A stretch of DNA of 64,000 nt from Notolepis coatsorum (Eukaryota > Chordata > Actinopteri > Aulopiformes > Paralepididae): positions 13,361,577-13,425,576 of the forward strand of contig OZ020591.1 in NCBI GenBank assembly GCA_963971535.1, in the 5' to 3' direction. This document shows, one piece after another, positions 1 through 9,697 of this stretch. The stretch's first letter is position 1; each line of letters starts with the position of its first letter. The notes beneath the pieces were generated by a model, which worked only from the letters and a program-made list of their open reading frames with translations, was not told the origin of the DNA and made no database searches. Position numbers and translations under genes: made by a program.

Positions 1-299
1 TTTATGATTGATTGCTTGATTGATTGATTGATTGATTGATTGAAAAGTTTATTAACAGATTGCAGAATGGGTACAGTACAGTACAGCTCAATACATACAA
101 TTGTTAAGGGGATGCAGACCAGAGAAAGACTTTCGTCTTGTTTACATCAGGGTCCCCCATTTTCAATTAATCATAACATATATGACATACATGACATACA
201 GATAGACAGTACTGCTACATCTATACATTTATGACATATCAGATTTGCAAATACAGTACTGTTTGTGATACAAAAAGTGTCCAGAAACAGAGTGTATAT

Positions 300-400
300 A
301 CATTTGATGTAGAAACTGTACATTGGAGGAGGTTGGGTGGGTGGGGGCTGTACATTGGAGGGGGGGGGGGGGGTTGGGGTAGGGGGGGGGACACTGTACA
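300..400. repeat. G-rich variable repeat in LINE 3' UTR
   Basis: Units of the form tacattggagg followed by long G tracts, on the strand opposite the LINE sense strand. Equivalent but length-variable arrays recur at about 2640-2790, 49140-49290 and 59000-59050, always at the same place in the LINE 3' UTR. Several runs of four or more G suggest quadruplex potential on the antisense DNA strand. Confidence 0.7.
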
Positions 401-454
401 CTGTACATTGGAATACTGACAAAGCCATACTTGGTAATTTACTGTACAACTGGG

Positions 455-1757
455 TTAAGACATTTGTAGGGGCCAGTTTCGAATTGCAGTCTCCCGTAGG
501 TGTTCTTTGAGAGTGTTCTTGAAAGTGGGTAGTGATTCACATTCCTTTACAGCTTTGGGTAGGGCGTTCCACATTGATGTGGCATAATTGCAAAACGTGT
601 TTAGTCCCTTGTTTGAGCCGAATCTGGGTTTAACATGATTTGTGGAGCTCCCTCTGGTGTTGTGATCGTGGTATTCACTGACCTTTGGGAAGTATTTTGA
701 CATGTACATGGGTACCTTGGTCGCATAGTGTATCTTGTAGACCAGGCCCATTGCAAGTTGCTGTACTCTGTCGTCTACTCTAAGCCATCCTAGGTTGTCA
801 AAGTGGGCCGGGGTGAGGTGGGTTCTAGGAGTCAGGTCAAGCAGTAGTCTGACTAGCTTGTTTTGAGATGTTTGTAATTTGTTTTTTAGTGCCTTTGAGG
901 TGCTTTGGTACCATGAGGTGCACGCATAGTCGTAGTACCCTTGAATGAGTGCTCCTGCCAGAGTCTTCAGGGTATTCTTGTTTACCAGAGAGGAGATCCG
1001 GTACAAGAATCGAGTTCGTTGGTTAACTTTTTTTTATTACATTGGATGCCATTTTGTCACAGGAAAGATTAGCCTCTAGGATGGAACCTAGGTAGGTAAT
1101 TTCATCTTTCCTTGTGACAATATTGTCACCCACTGTAACCGAGAAGCCGTCGGTCTTGCTGAGTTTGTTATTTGAACCGAAGAGTATGGACTCTGTTTTG
1201 CCCATGTGTAATGATAGTTTGTTGTCGGCGAGCCATATGCAGATTTTGCCTAGTTCCGAGCTGAGGGCTTTTTCAACCTGTAACTTGTTCTTGTCAGAGA
1301 CCAGCAGGGCTGAGTCGTCCGCAAACAGGAACAAGTTGCAGTCACAAGCTGACGACATGTCATTTGCATAAATTAGGAATAGTAGCGGTCCTAGTATGCT
1401 TCCTTGTGGAACACCACAGCTCACTGTGAGGGGGGGGGATAGGGTACCGTTTACCTCCACCATCTGTTCTCTCCCCTCCAGGTAGGATTGTATCCAGCTC
1501 ACTGATAAACTATCAAAACCAATTGCTTTTAGCTTGTCAATCAGAATGGTGTGATTGACAGTGTCGAAGGCCTTTTGTAGGTTCAGCATGACCATGCCGC
1601 AGTATTTGCCCGCGTCCACCTCTTGTTTGATGTGGTCGTTCAAATAGAGAAGGCATGTGTCAGTGGAGTGGGATGTTCCGAAGCCAGATTGGAATTCGTA
1701 GATTCGATTTTTTTCCGCGAGGTACTTTTCGATCTGTTCGTATACTATTTTTTCCAT
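455..1757 (-). pseudogene. Reverse transcriptase of LINE copy A1, frameshifted
   Basis: Two adjoining reading frames cover the RT palm to the C terminus. The segment at 1023-1757 has the RT motifs FQSG, FDTVNHTIL, GVPQGSILGPLLF and the catalytic FADD. The segment at 455-1006 encodes the C-terminal region conserved in all copies here (YRISSLVNKNTLKTL, WNALPKAVKE). The break at about 1027-1034 is an eight-T run that is seven T in copy A2, so a one-base homopolymer expansion caused the frameshift. Another shift near 1930 separates the N-terminal RT region. The product would reverse-transcribe LINE RNA at the target site; this copy cannot encode it intact. Confidence 0.85.
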
Positions 1758-2639
1758 GACTTTCGAGATGGATGTAAGGATAGAAACAGGGCGGTAGTTG
1801 CCTGGGTCTAGTTTGCTGCCCTTTTTGTGCAGGGGTGTTACTCTCGCAATTTTGAAGTCCTTGGGGACGTGTCCCTGTTTTATGGAGAGGTTTATTATGT
1901 GTGTGATGACTGGGGTGATGGCGGCTGCTGAGTCTGAGGAATTTGGAGGGGATGTTGTTATGGCCAGTGGCCTTGTTCGGTTGGAGGGCGCTCAGTTTTT
2001 TGAGTACCTCATCTGTAGTTACCATTTCCAGTTTGAAGTCGTCTTTGTGGACGCCTAGGTTCTTGTAGTATGCTACTATGTGTTCTACCCCATACTGCCC
2101 TGAGTGGGAGGGTAGTTTGTTTACCAGTGTTGTGGCTATGTTTGTGAAGAAAGTGTTTAAGTAATTGGCTACATCCAGCTTGTCTGTGATGAGCGTGTTG
2201 TCCGTCTTTATGTTTATGTTTGAGAACCTGGTTTTAAGTTTTTTACTGCACCCTAGTTGATTGTTGAGTAATTTCCGAAGTTCACGTGGTTTATTTTTGT
2301 TTTCCTCAGTTTTGTCATTGATGAATTTTTTTAGCAGTTTTGATCATGGAGAATGAATGAATGAAAACTTTATTTAACAGATTGCAGAATGGGTACAATA
2401 CAGTACGGCTCAATACATACAATTGTTAAGGGGATGCAGACCTGAGAAAGACGTTTGTCTTGTTTCCATCAGGGTCCCCCATTTTCAATTCATATAGACA
2501 TATATGACATACATGACATACAGATAGTCAGTACTGCTACATCTATACATTTATGACATACCAGATTTGCAAATACAGTACTGTTTGTGATACAGAAGGA
2601 GTCAAGAAAAGGGAGTATATACATTTGACGTAGAAACTG

Positions 2640-2800
2640 TACATTGGAGGTTGGGTGGGGGGGGTTGGGTACATTGGGATATTGACAACCATACTGGGTA
2701 ATTTACATTGGAGGTGGTTGGGGGGGGGGGGGGCGGGGGGCACACTGTATAAACAAGTAACACTGTACATTGAGGGGGGGGGGGAGGAGACACTGTACAA
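2640..2800. repeat. G-rich variable repeat in A2 3' UTR
   Basis: Three or four units of the tacattggagg type with G tracts up to about 14 bases. The array is longer than in A1, so the array length differs between copies of the same family. Confidence 0.7.
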
Positions 2801-2891
2801 ACAAACACAATTGTACATTGAACTATTGACAAAACCATACTAGGTAAATGACTGTACATTGGAGGGGGTTGGAATGATTGGGTTAGGATAT

Positions 2892-3929
2892 TTACAGGGG
2901 CCAGTGTTGAATTGCAGTCTCCCGTAGGTGTCCCTTGAGAGAGGTTTTGAAAGTGGGTAGTGATCCACATTCCTTTACAGCTTTGGGTAGGGCGTTCCAC
3001 ATTGATGTGGCATAATTGCGAAACGTGTTTAGTCCCTTATTTGAGCCGAATCTGGGTTTGACATGATTTGTGGAGCTCCCTCTGGTGTTGTGATCGTGGT
3101 ATTCACTGACCTTTGGGAAGTATTTTGACATGTACATGGGTACCTTGGTCGTGTAGTGTATCTTGTAGACCAGGCCCATTGCAAGTTGTTGTACTCTGTC
3201 GTCTACTCTAAGCCATCCTAGGTTGTCGAAGTGGGCAGGGGTGAGGTGGGTTCTAGGAGTAAGGTCAAGCAGTAGTCTGACCAGTTTGTTTTGAGATGTT
3301 TGTAATTTTGTTTTTAGCGCCTTTGAGGTGCTTTGGTACCATGAGGTGCAAGCATAGTCGTAGTACCCCTGAATGAGTGCTCCTGCCAGAGTCTTCAGGG
3401 TGTTCTTGTTTACCAGAGAGGAGATCCGGTACAAGAATCGAGTTCGTTGGTTGACTTTTTTTATTACATTGGATGCCATTTTGTCACAGGAGAGATTAGC
3501 CTCTAGGATGGACCCCAGGTAGGTAATTTCATCTTTCCTTGTGACAATATTGTCACCCACTGTAACTGAGAAGCCGTCGGTCTTGCTGAGTTTGTTATTT
3601 GAACCGAAGAGAATGGACTCTGTTTTGCCCATGTGTAATGATAGTTTGTTATCAGCGAGCCATATGCAGATTCTGCCTAGTTCCGAGCTGAGGGTTTTTT
3701 CAACCTGTAACTTGTTCTTGTCAGAGACCAGCAGGGCTGAGTCGTCCGCAAACAGGAACAAGTTGCAGTCACAAGCTGACGACATGTCATTTGCATAAAT
3801 TAGGAACAGTAGCGGTCCTAGTATGCTTCCTTGTGGAACACCACAGCTCACTGTGAGGGGGGGGGATAGGGTACCGTTTACCTCCACCATCTGTTCCCTC
3901 CCCTCAAGGTAGGATTGCATCCAGCTCAC
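2892..3929 (-). pseudogene. C-terminal half of LINE reverse transcriptase (A2)
   Basis: Open frame of 345 codons that starts just upstream of the GVPQGSILGPLLF motif and runs through FADDSALL to the element's C terminus. The frame is uninterrupted, so the seven-T run that is shifted in A1 is in phase here. The N-terminal fingers and first palm motifs are missing because of the internal deletion, so an active polymerase is not expected. It serves as the best reference in the window for the C-terminal part of this family. Confidence 0.85.
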
Positions 3930-4806
3930 TGATAGACTTTCTTAGTCTGTTTCTTTCTAGTTTGAGTTCAGTCACGTAGTCTTGGAGTTCACTGCTCGTG
4001 CTTTTGGCAAGCTTTGACTGACTTTTACGAAACTCAGAGCATTTTTTGTCTCTGGCTTTCATAGCGGTCAGTATTTCAGTGTGCATCCATGGCTCAGCGT
4101 GATTTTTTAGCCTGGTGGTTCTTAGGGGGGCCATGTTGTTTAGTATTGATGAAAATTTGGTTTTGAAGCCAAGCCAGGTTTCTTCAACCAGTGTACCATT
4201 GAGTTCATCTGACCAGTCCAGACTCTCCAGTTCAAGGTTAAAGGCCTCGCTAGAGTAGGTTTTGAGGTCTCTAGATGTGACTGTTTTGTGACAGCCAGCC
4301 TTTTGTTTTAGCTTTTTGCGGGTACAGAATATCATATAATGATCACTTAACCCGCATGCTATAACCCCTTTATTAGAGATCTTGGACTTGTCAGAGGTCA
4401 GAATGAGGTCAATGGTAGTCTGAGTTGATTCACATACCCTTGTGGGTTGTGTGATTAGCTGGCTGAGGCCGTGCAGATCACAAAACCTATTGAAGGATTT
4501 GAAGGCGGATGCATCTTTTTGTTGCATATCCGTGTTCCAATCCCCAATAAGAATCTTTTCAGCATCCTCAGCTCCAGCTAAGCACACATCCAGAGTATCA
4601 TAAAAGCCAGTTTGATCTGGTGGTCTGTAGATTGTGCCGACTATAACAGATTTAGCACTTTCAAATAGAATCTCCACCCATACGGTTTCAATTGTCTTAT
4701 GATGTAGGTCAGTACGGCTAATGAATTTGGTGTCCTTATGAATGTACATACAAACACCACCTCCATACTTGTTTCTGTCATTACGGACAATAGAATAGTT
4801 CTCCAA
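3904..4806 (-). pseudogene. APE-type endonuclease domain of LINE A2
   Basis: Open frame covering most of an AP-endonuclease-like domain that nicks target DNA. The frame is open upstream of the first Met to about 4950, where HLNVNSIKHKLDEI and FTETKLD supply the N-terminal catalytic Asn and Glu motifs. Visible further on are IYRPPDQ, GDWNTDM (Asp/Asn pair), TIDLIL and SDHYMI (the terminal Asp-His). All expected catalytic motifs are present. The frame ends at 3904 because of the deletion joining it out of phase to the RT. Relative to ORF1 the endonuclease lies in the -1 frame and overlaps the ORF1 stop at 4929-4931. Confidence 0.85.
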
Positions 4807-4928
4807 CTCAATTTCAGGGTCTGTTACAGATGAGTCTAGTTTAGTTTCAGTAAAGCATAGTATGTCTACCTTACCGCTAATAAACAGGTTTCTTATTTCA
4901 TCCAGCTTATGTTTTATGCTGTTTACAT

Positions 4929-5990
4929 TCAGGTGAAAAATGTGTAGTCCGTTTTTATTTGCTGTGGTTTTGATGTCGTCGAGTTCAAGGTAAATTTCTT
5001 TTTCTGTGGGGAGGGGGGGGGCTCTGTGTTGTCCGGGTGGGAGATCCTTTGCTCAGGGTCGTTGTCCCGTGACAAGGGGGGGGGGCTGTCCGTATTGTTG
5101 TCCCTCTGTGTCTGGTGCTGCTGTGGGGGAGGGGGGGGGGGCTTTGTTGATGTCTCCGTGAAGTCTGTGTGTTGGTATGTGGGGGAGGGGGGGGTCCTTT
5201 GTCCTGTGTCTTCTCTGGCGGCAACCCTTTGTCCTGGGCTGGTAAACATAGCCAGCCTGGCTAGGTTGGCTAATTTTGCAGGCGATTTGACCATGGGGTT
5301 GTCGGTCTGATTTCTTGCCGTGAGCGGCACCGGTGTTGTTACCTCCGGTTCCTTCCGCCTCGTTCTGGTCCCTCGGGCGTTCCGTTGTAGTTGCGCCGGT
5401 GATCCAGTAGTGGGCGGTGGAGGGTTGTTGACGTCGGATGATGAGTTGGTCGCAACGGTGGTCGTCGCTGTTTGCGTCTGTAGGAGCCGTTGATTCATCG
5501 CCTGTCGGCATGTTAAAACAGGTCCCGGGTTTTGATGGATGTCTCCAGACAGGAGCAAATACAATAGAAACATCGATTTTCTATCAAACTTGCCTGTCGG
5601 GGGTAGCTTCTTTCTTTCGGGATTCACCGTCAGCAGTCTGTGAATAGTTGCAGCTCCAATAGCCGGATGTTTACTCTCCGAGCCATTCAACAGGTAAAAG
5701 TCACAATGATATATATGATACCCACCACTGTGTCCTTTATGATATATATGATACTCACCACTGTGTCCTTTATGATATATATGATACCCACCACTGTGTC
5801 GTTTATGATATATATGATACTCACCACTGTGTCCTTTATGATATATAATACCCACTACTGTGTCCTTTATGATATATATGATACCCACCACTGTGTCCTT
5901 TATGATATATATGATACTCACCACTGTGTCCTTTATGATATATATGATACCCACCACTGTGTCCTTTATGATATATATGATACTCACCAC
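4929..5990 (-). CDS. LINE ORF1 with 2A-like DIHQNPGP motif
   Basis: The recognisable LINE part begins near 5699. The open frame extends to 5990 only because the upstream minisatellite has no stops in this phase. An internal Met at 5571-5573 is followed by a hydrophobic stretch and SGDIHQNPGPV; the octet DIHQNPGP lies at 5520-5543. This matches the 2A consensus (D-V/I-E-x-N-P-G-P, with His for Glu). In viruses and in several APE-type LINE clades, 2A peptides make ribosomes skip one peptide bond. The remainder is low-complexity, rich in Pro, Thr, Gln and Asn, with basic patches, as expected for an RNA-binding ORF1. No zinc knuckle or RRM is visible. Whether skipping occurs with His in place of Glu is unknown. 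Confidence 0.7.
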   Translation of the reverse strand: MVSIIYIIKDTVVGIIYIIKDTVVSIIYIIKDTVVGIIYIIKDTVVGIIYHKGHSGEYHIYHKRHSGGYHIYHKGHSGEYHIYHKGHSGGYHIYHCDFYLLNGSESKHPAIGAATIHRLLTVNPERKKLPPTGKFDRKSMFLLYLLLSGDIHQNPGPVLTCRQAMNQRLLQTQTATTTVATNSSSDVNNPPPPTTGSPAQLQRNARGTRTRRKEPEVTTPVPLTARNQTDNPMVKSPAKLANLARLAMFTSPGQRVAAREDTGQRTPPSPTYQHTDFTETSTKPPPPPPQQHQTQRDNNTDSPPPLSRDNDPEQRISHPDNTEPPPSPQKKKFTLNSTTSKPQQIKTDYTFFT

Positions 5991-6118
5991 TGTGTCCTTT
6001 ATGATATATAATACCCACCACTGTGTCCTTTATGATATATATATGATACCCACCACTGTGTCGTTTATGATATATATGATACACTGTCTTTTATGATATA
6101 TATGATACCCACCACTGT
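5708..6118. repeat. 33-bp minisatellite with five-unit higher-order repeat
   Basis: About 13 units built on gatatatatgatacccacc followed by actgtgtcctttat. Units alternate between ccc and ctc at one position, and every fifth unit is a 31-bp form with a shortened AT block (units 5 and 10). Units 1-5 (5708-5870) and 6-10 therefore form two copies of a 163-bp higher-order repeat. Units 11-13 are irregular. The array lies between the end of a LINE fragment on its right and ORF1 of A2 on its left. Confidence 0.9.
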
Positions 6119-6450
6119 GATGCTTTCCTTCATTTTATCTTCTAGCCCAGGGGTGGCCAACCCATGGCTCGCGAGCCGCATGCGGCTCTTTGCCCGTCAA
6201 TGTGCGGCTCTTCCATACATAAAAAAAATATATATATAATTTATTTTTTATTTTTTTAATGTCGTTCCATAAGGACGTAGAATAAACATTTACAATTTTC
6301 TTTTTTTAAATGGTCCATTTGCATGTTCTTGGTATCTGAATCTAGGAACATATATGGATCAGTGTCAGAAATAGTGTGTCTGTTACTAGGCTTGAGTAAA
6401 TTGTAATGAACCAAAGGAGAATATCAATTCTATTAAAAAAAGATAAAATG

Positions 6451-6915
6451 AGGGCGGTCAGGTGGCGTAACGGAGATTGCGTTCGTCACCAACCCCGGAG
6501 CGGCTGGATTCGCCTGTTCGAATCCAGCTCACAGCTCCGGGGTTGTCACCAGCTTGGCTGGCCGTTCACACTAATACAATTGGCAGTATTAGAGGGTGGG
6601 AGAAGCTGGCGGGATGGGTCCGGGTCGTTGTAAACAGCGACTCCTACAGTTCGGTCGGGGCGCCTGCTAAGCGCGGATAGGACCTGAGTGGGATAGTGTG
6701 ATCCTTCCACACGCTACGCCCTCTCAGTGAGAATCCGCGCTGCCAGGTGAAAAGAAGCGGTGATTGGCTGGACGTGTGTCGGAGGAAGCACGTGGTAGCC
6801 TCCACTCTCCCAGACCGACTGTGGGGGTAAGTGCGCAGCGACCAGGAAGGGGATTGGGAATTGGCATAACGACTAACATTGGGATGGGAGAAAATGGGAG
6901 GAAAAAGGAGGGGGG
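6451..6915 (+). mobile_element. tRNA-headed SINE
   Basis: The head has a box A-like segment (caggtggcgtaacggagat) and a box B-like ttcgaatcc, followed by a body ending in ggcataacgactaacattgggatgggagaaaa and an A-rich tail. The same body and tail occur at 9367-9677 (plus) and 14025-14504 (minus), which defines a family. The flanking A-rich direct repeats around aaaagata are imperfect. Confidence 0.8.
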
Positions 6916-6959
6916 AAAAGATAATAAAAAATCACTCTCCAACCCATTCTGTCCCCACT

Positions 6960-7450
6960 TCTTCTCTCCAACTCCGTGACTCCGCCTCTCACTCCACTCC
7001 AATCACAGACATCGTCTACCCAGCCTCTTCTTGGTCTTCCACTTCCTCTCTTTCCATCCACCTTCCCCATCACCACCTTCTTGAACATCTCCCCGCTGGA
7101 TCCTCTCAGAACATGCCCGCACAACTCCATCTTTCTCTTTTTCAACCTCTCCAGCAGCTGTCCTCCTTGCATATCCGCTCTTCTCAGTACCTCCTCATTC
7201 TTGATCTTATCCTTCCATGTTATCTTCAGCATCTTCCTCAGTGTCCACATTTCAAAAGAGTATCATCCTCTTTGCCTCTTCATTCAGCGTCCATGCTTCT
7301 GCTCCGTATGAAAAGACTGACATAACATACGTTTCCAAAATCCTGGTCTTCGTTTTCCAACTTATGTTTCTTCTCAATAATTCTTTATGGTTCCAGAATG
7401 CGCCCTTTGCAATTCCGGTTCTTCTCTTAATGTCCATAACACCATGCTAA
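6960..7450 (-). pseudogene. C-terminal tail of an R4/RTE-like LINE ORF
   Basis: Two frames joined near 7250 by a frameshift. The upstream one has YVMSVFSYGAEAWTL and the downstream one KITWKDKIKNEEVL, CGHVLR and GKVDGKRGSGRPRRGWVDD. This arrangement (a YGAEAWTL block, then a GHVLR block, then GKR-GRPR) is common at the C terminus of certain vertebrate non-LTR retrotransposon polyproteins, often called R4/Dong- or RTE-like. No RT core is present. Clade assignment is tentative. Confidence 0.65.
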
Positions 7451-7952
7451 AATTGACCAGATCTGAAAAATCTAAGCAAATGAATAAAGGGAAGATGATT
7501 AAACAGAAGGTTTTGTAGATACAGTACTGAATTCTGCCATCTTTTTTATAATGTAAATTTCTCCACCATTTTTCATCGTATTGCAACACCGTTTTTTGCA
7601 AGACGTTCACAGAAAGGTAGAGTTTTATGGCAATGACGTTCAGGTTTGTGGGAGATAATCCCAAAAAATAAGAGAAATAAAAAAGTAAATCCAGAAGTCA
7701 GATGATTGACAGGGGCTGGTGTGAGCTGGGTAGGGTAGTTTTTCGAAATTCGAAAGCCCTGAGTCTCTTCCTTCAAAAGACTACACTCACTTTTGGCTGT
7801 GCCACTTCCTCCTGTCAATATGCACCGGTTTCCGACTCAATGCCCTGAGATTTCTATAATCTTATATTTCACTAATAACAGTTAAAATAATTGGTAAACA
7901 AACGTAATGCTGAAAATATACACTTTTACTGTATATCTCGGCTTAAGAGGTT

Positions 7953-8230
7953 AACCCTGTGAGGCCCAAATTAAAAAGACTTTAGCAACTTCAGAGGCCA
8001 GAGGGTGGGACATATAAACACATTTACTATCAAATAGCATTGTGAGGCTGAACAACAGGACCAATTGACTATACATGTGCTTACATTTTTTAAATAAACA
8101 TTCTTTTTTTAAATGGCTAAAAGTAATTTTGCAACCGTGGGTCTCACAGGGTACTTTTAACCATGTGAGGCCCAAATAAAAAAGACATTAGCAACTTCAG
8201 AGGGTGAGACCTATAAACACATGAAGGGTG
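7953..8230. repeat. piggyBac-like short repeat, about 1.4 copies
   Basis: The left end is ttaaccctgtgaggccc. An inverted end gtctcacaggg lies near 8135-8147 with ttaa a few bases beyond. A partial second copy in the same orientation begins with ttaaccatgtgaggccc near 8158. TTAA plus a CCC... terminus suggests a piggyBac-type MITE, but the right boundary is imperfect. Confidence 0.4.
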
Positions 8231-8344
8231 CCGTGACTGAAAAAAAAGGTTGAGAAACGCTGGTATATGGTGTGGCTCTTTGTGGTACCACAGTAATTTT
8301 TGTGGCTCTTAGTCTCTGACTGGTTGGCCACCCCTGTTCTAGCC

Positions 8345-8722
8345 CATTCCACACAGTTACTCCATAGGATGATATGCTCCTGCTCCTGAGATTGGTGCGA
8401 GCATAAAGTCTATCAAAGTTGCAGTTACCTCTCAAATTATATGTTACCTGGGAGTATATATGTTACCTGGGAGTTCTTGAGTCTTTGCTCGATACATTAT
8501 CTCTGCCAGTTTACATTTGAATAAGTCCATTAGCTTTAAGGCATTTGACCAGCAAGTTATTTGTGTGATCCCGAGATCTGACCTTGTGTACAATTTTCTC
8601 ATAGCTTTTTTCTGTAGTATAATTGATGGTTTTAAAGTGCTTATGTATGCATTCCCCCATATCTCCACACAGTAACTCAAATATGGTAAGACAGTATATT
8701 TAGGTATTTCTCTTGCCATCAA
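8345..8722 (-). pseudogene. C-terminal fragment of a second LINE, split by the hAT
   Basis: The reading frame encodes LPYLSYCVEIWGNAY, a basic segment, then RGNCNFDRLYARTN and YGVTVWNGLE. The sense continues on the far side of the hAT insertion at about 6119-6139 (EDKMKES). This block resembles the C-terminal region of Jockey/CR1-group LINE polyproteins (the Y-x-x-x-WG and VWN motifs). It belongs to a family different from A1/A2. Confidence 0.65.
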
Positions 8723-8934
8723 AGTTGATATTTGCTACAGTAGAATAATAGATCATTAGCGTCGTTGGCTCAGTGGTCTGCTGTTGTGGCCCCCTGTCCT
8801 GTGCACTTCAGCCCCAGCCTCGTATGTTATCTGGAGTGATGGAGGTTACGGCTCTTTGATGGGAGCCGGATATTTTGGCTCCGTCTCTTTTCCAAGAAGC
8901 TAGAATAACGGGTCATCGTTCTTTCTTTAGGGGT

Positions 8935-9270
8935 TGATTGATTTAAAACTTTATTAACGGATTGCAGAATGGGTACAATACAGTACAGCTCAATACTAAC
9001 AACTGCCAAGAGGATGAAGACCAGAAAAATACTTTTTCGTCTTGTTTACATAAGGCTCCTCCATTTTCAATTCATCAAGACATTTATGACATGCAAATAT
9101 ACGGTACTGTGTAGGAAAAAAAGATCATAAAAAAATATATACATCCGAAGGGGAAGAAACTACAGTGGGGGGGGGGGATTTTGACATTTACCGAGGCCAG
9201 TTTCTAATTGCAGCCACCCGTAGGTGGGCAGGGGTAAGGTGGGTTTTAAGAGTAAGGCCAAGCAGTAGGG
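8935..9270 (-). mobile_element. Diverged LINE family A 3' fragment (A3)
   Basis: Starts with ttgattgatttaaaactttattaac and continues with the family A 3' UTR landmarks (ttgcagaatgggtacaatac, tcgtcttgtttacat), a G run near 9167, and the segment ccagtttctaattgcagccacccgtagg. It is more diverged than the other copies. The sequence just left of it (about 8758-8930) has a box A-like ttggctcagtgg but no clear box B, so I do not call a SINE there. Confidence 0.7.
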
Positions 9271-9366
9271 TAGGTGTGGAAGTAACGTTATCATCAGGCT
9301 GACTGATGGTGATTTGTGCGTCGCCCTCTCGGCCACAGGAGATTTTATAAAAAAAGACAAAATAAT

Positions 9367-9677
9367 GGGCGGCTGGGTGGCGCAGCGGACTAGACGCTCG
9401 TCACCAACGCAAGATACTCTGGTATCGAATCCGGCTGTCAGCGTTGCCTCCGGCTTTGCCGGCCGTCATACTCACCAACATCACCAATGAGAGTCCACGC
9501 TGTCAGGTGAAAAGAGGCTGCTGGCTGTCTCCTATGTCTCGGAGGAAGCATCTGATAGACTTCAGGGCTCCCTAGACCGACCGGTGGGGGGCACATGCGA
9601 GCAACGACCAGGAAGGGGAGGGGGGAATTGGCATAACGACTAAAATTGGGATGGGAGAAAAAACAGAAAAAGTGGAT
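9367..9677 (+). mobile_element. tRNA-headed SINE with long A-rich TSD
   Basis: Same family as the SINE at 6451. Box A-like ggctgggtggcgcagcgga, box B-like tatcgaatcc, body with tctcggaggaagca and tail ggcataacgactaaaattgg. It is flanked by aaaaaagacaaaataatg on both sides (about 9350-9367 and 9679-9697), a convincing target-site duplication. Confidence 0.85.
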
Positions 9678-9697
9678 AAAAAAAAGACAAAATAATG

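Larger units (their letters stand above)
5..2350 (-). mobile_element. CR1/Rex1-like LINE, copy A1, 5'-truncated
   Basis: Non-LTR retrotransposon read from right to left. The left end is the element's 3' end: a (TTGA)n tail at about 5-44, then a 3' UTR to about 480, then the RT C-terminal region and RT core. Open but frameshifted coding sequence continues upstream to about 2350 and includes the linker between endonuclease and RT. It is cut off there, exactly where the 3' tail of the next copy begins. Ten or so further copies or fragments in this window share this 3' UTR. Assignment to the CR1/L2/Rex1/Jockey group rests on RT motifs (GVPQGSILGPLLF, FADDSALL) and is not resolved to clade. Confidence 0.85.
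2351..5700 (-). mobile_element. CR1/Rex1-like LINE, copy A2, with internal deletion
   Basis: Second copy in the same orientation, directly abutting A1. From right to left it contains ORF1 with a 2A-like motif, an apurinic-type endonuclease, the C-terminal half of the RT, and a G-rich 3' UTR with a (TGAA)n tail at about 2353-2365. At about 3945 the endonuclease linker is joined straight to the RT region just before the GVPQG motif. Comparison with A1 shows that at least the first half of the RT and part of the linker (A1 about 1510-2340) are absent. This is the only copy here that still shows ORF1 and endonuclease. Confidence 0.85.
6148..8336. mobile_element. hAT-type transposon remnant with 8-bp TSD
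   Basis: Terminal inverted repeats read caggggtggccaacc on the left and ggttggccacccctg on the right. They are flanked by perfect 8-bp duplications ttctagcc at 6140-6147 and 8337-8344. Both the 8-bp TSD and the CAGGGGTGGCCAAC terminus are typical of hAT (Charlie-like) elements. No transposase reading frame is seen. The interior holds a SINE (6451-6915), an R4/RTE-like LINE tail (6960-7450) and a piggyBac-like repeat (about 7953-8230). The element interrupts a minus-strand LINE whose coding sense resumes across the site. Confidence 0.88.

Noticed and set aside
171..449. Proline-rich small protein opposite the LINE G tracts (also at 2543-3000 and 49053-49346)
   Set aside because: It is the translation of C-rich 3' UTR repeats that vary in length between copies. 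No conservation of frame.
1114..1371. Plus-strand 85-codon frame repeated at 3541-3798
   Set aside because: It is the antisense shadow of the conserved LINE RT and recurs only because the RT does.
5708..6118. CRISPR-like array (regular 33-bp repeats)
   Set aside because: Units are contiguous with no unique spacers, in a eukaryotic context. It is a minisatellite.
8235..8275. Second hAT end (ggttgagaaacgctgg)
   Set aside because: It resembles a common hAT terminus, but no matching left end or 8-bp duplication was found, so it is not called as an element.
8758..8930. tRNA gene or SINE head (ttggctcagtgg)
   Set aside because: Box A-like sequence only; no box B or cloverleaf could be drawn.
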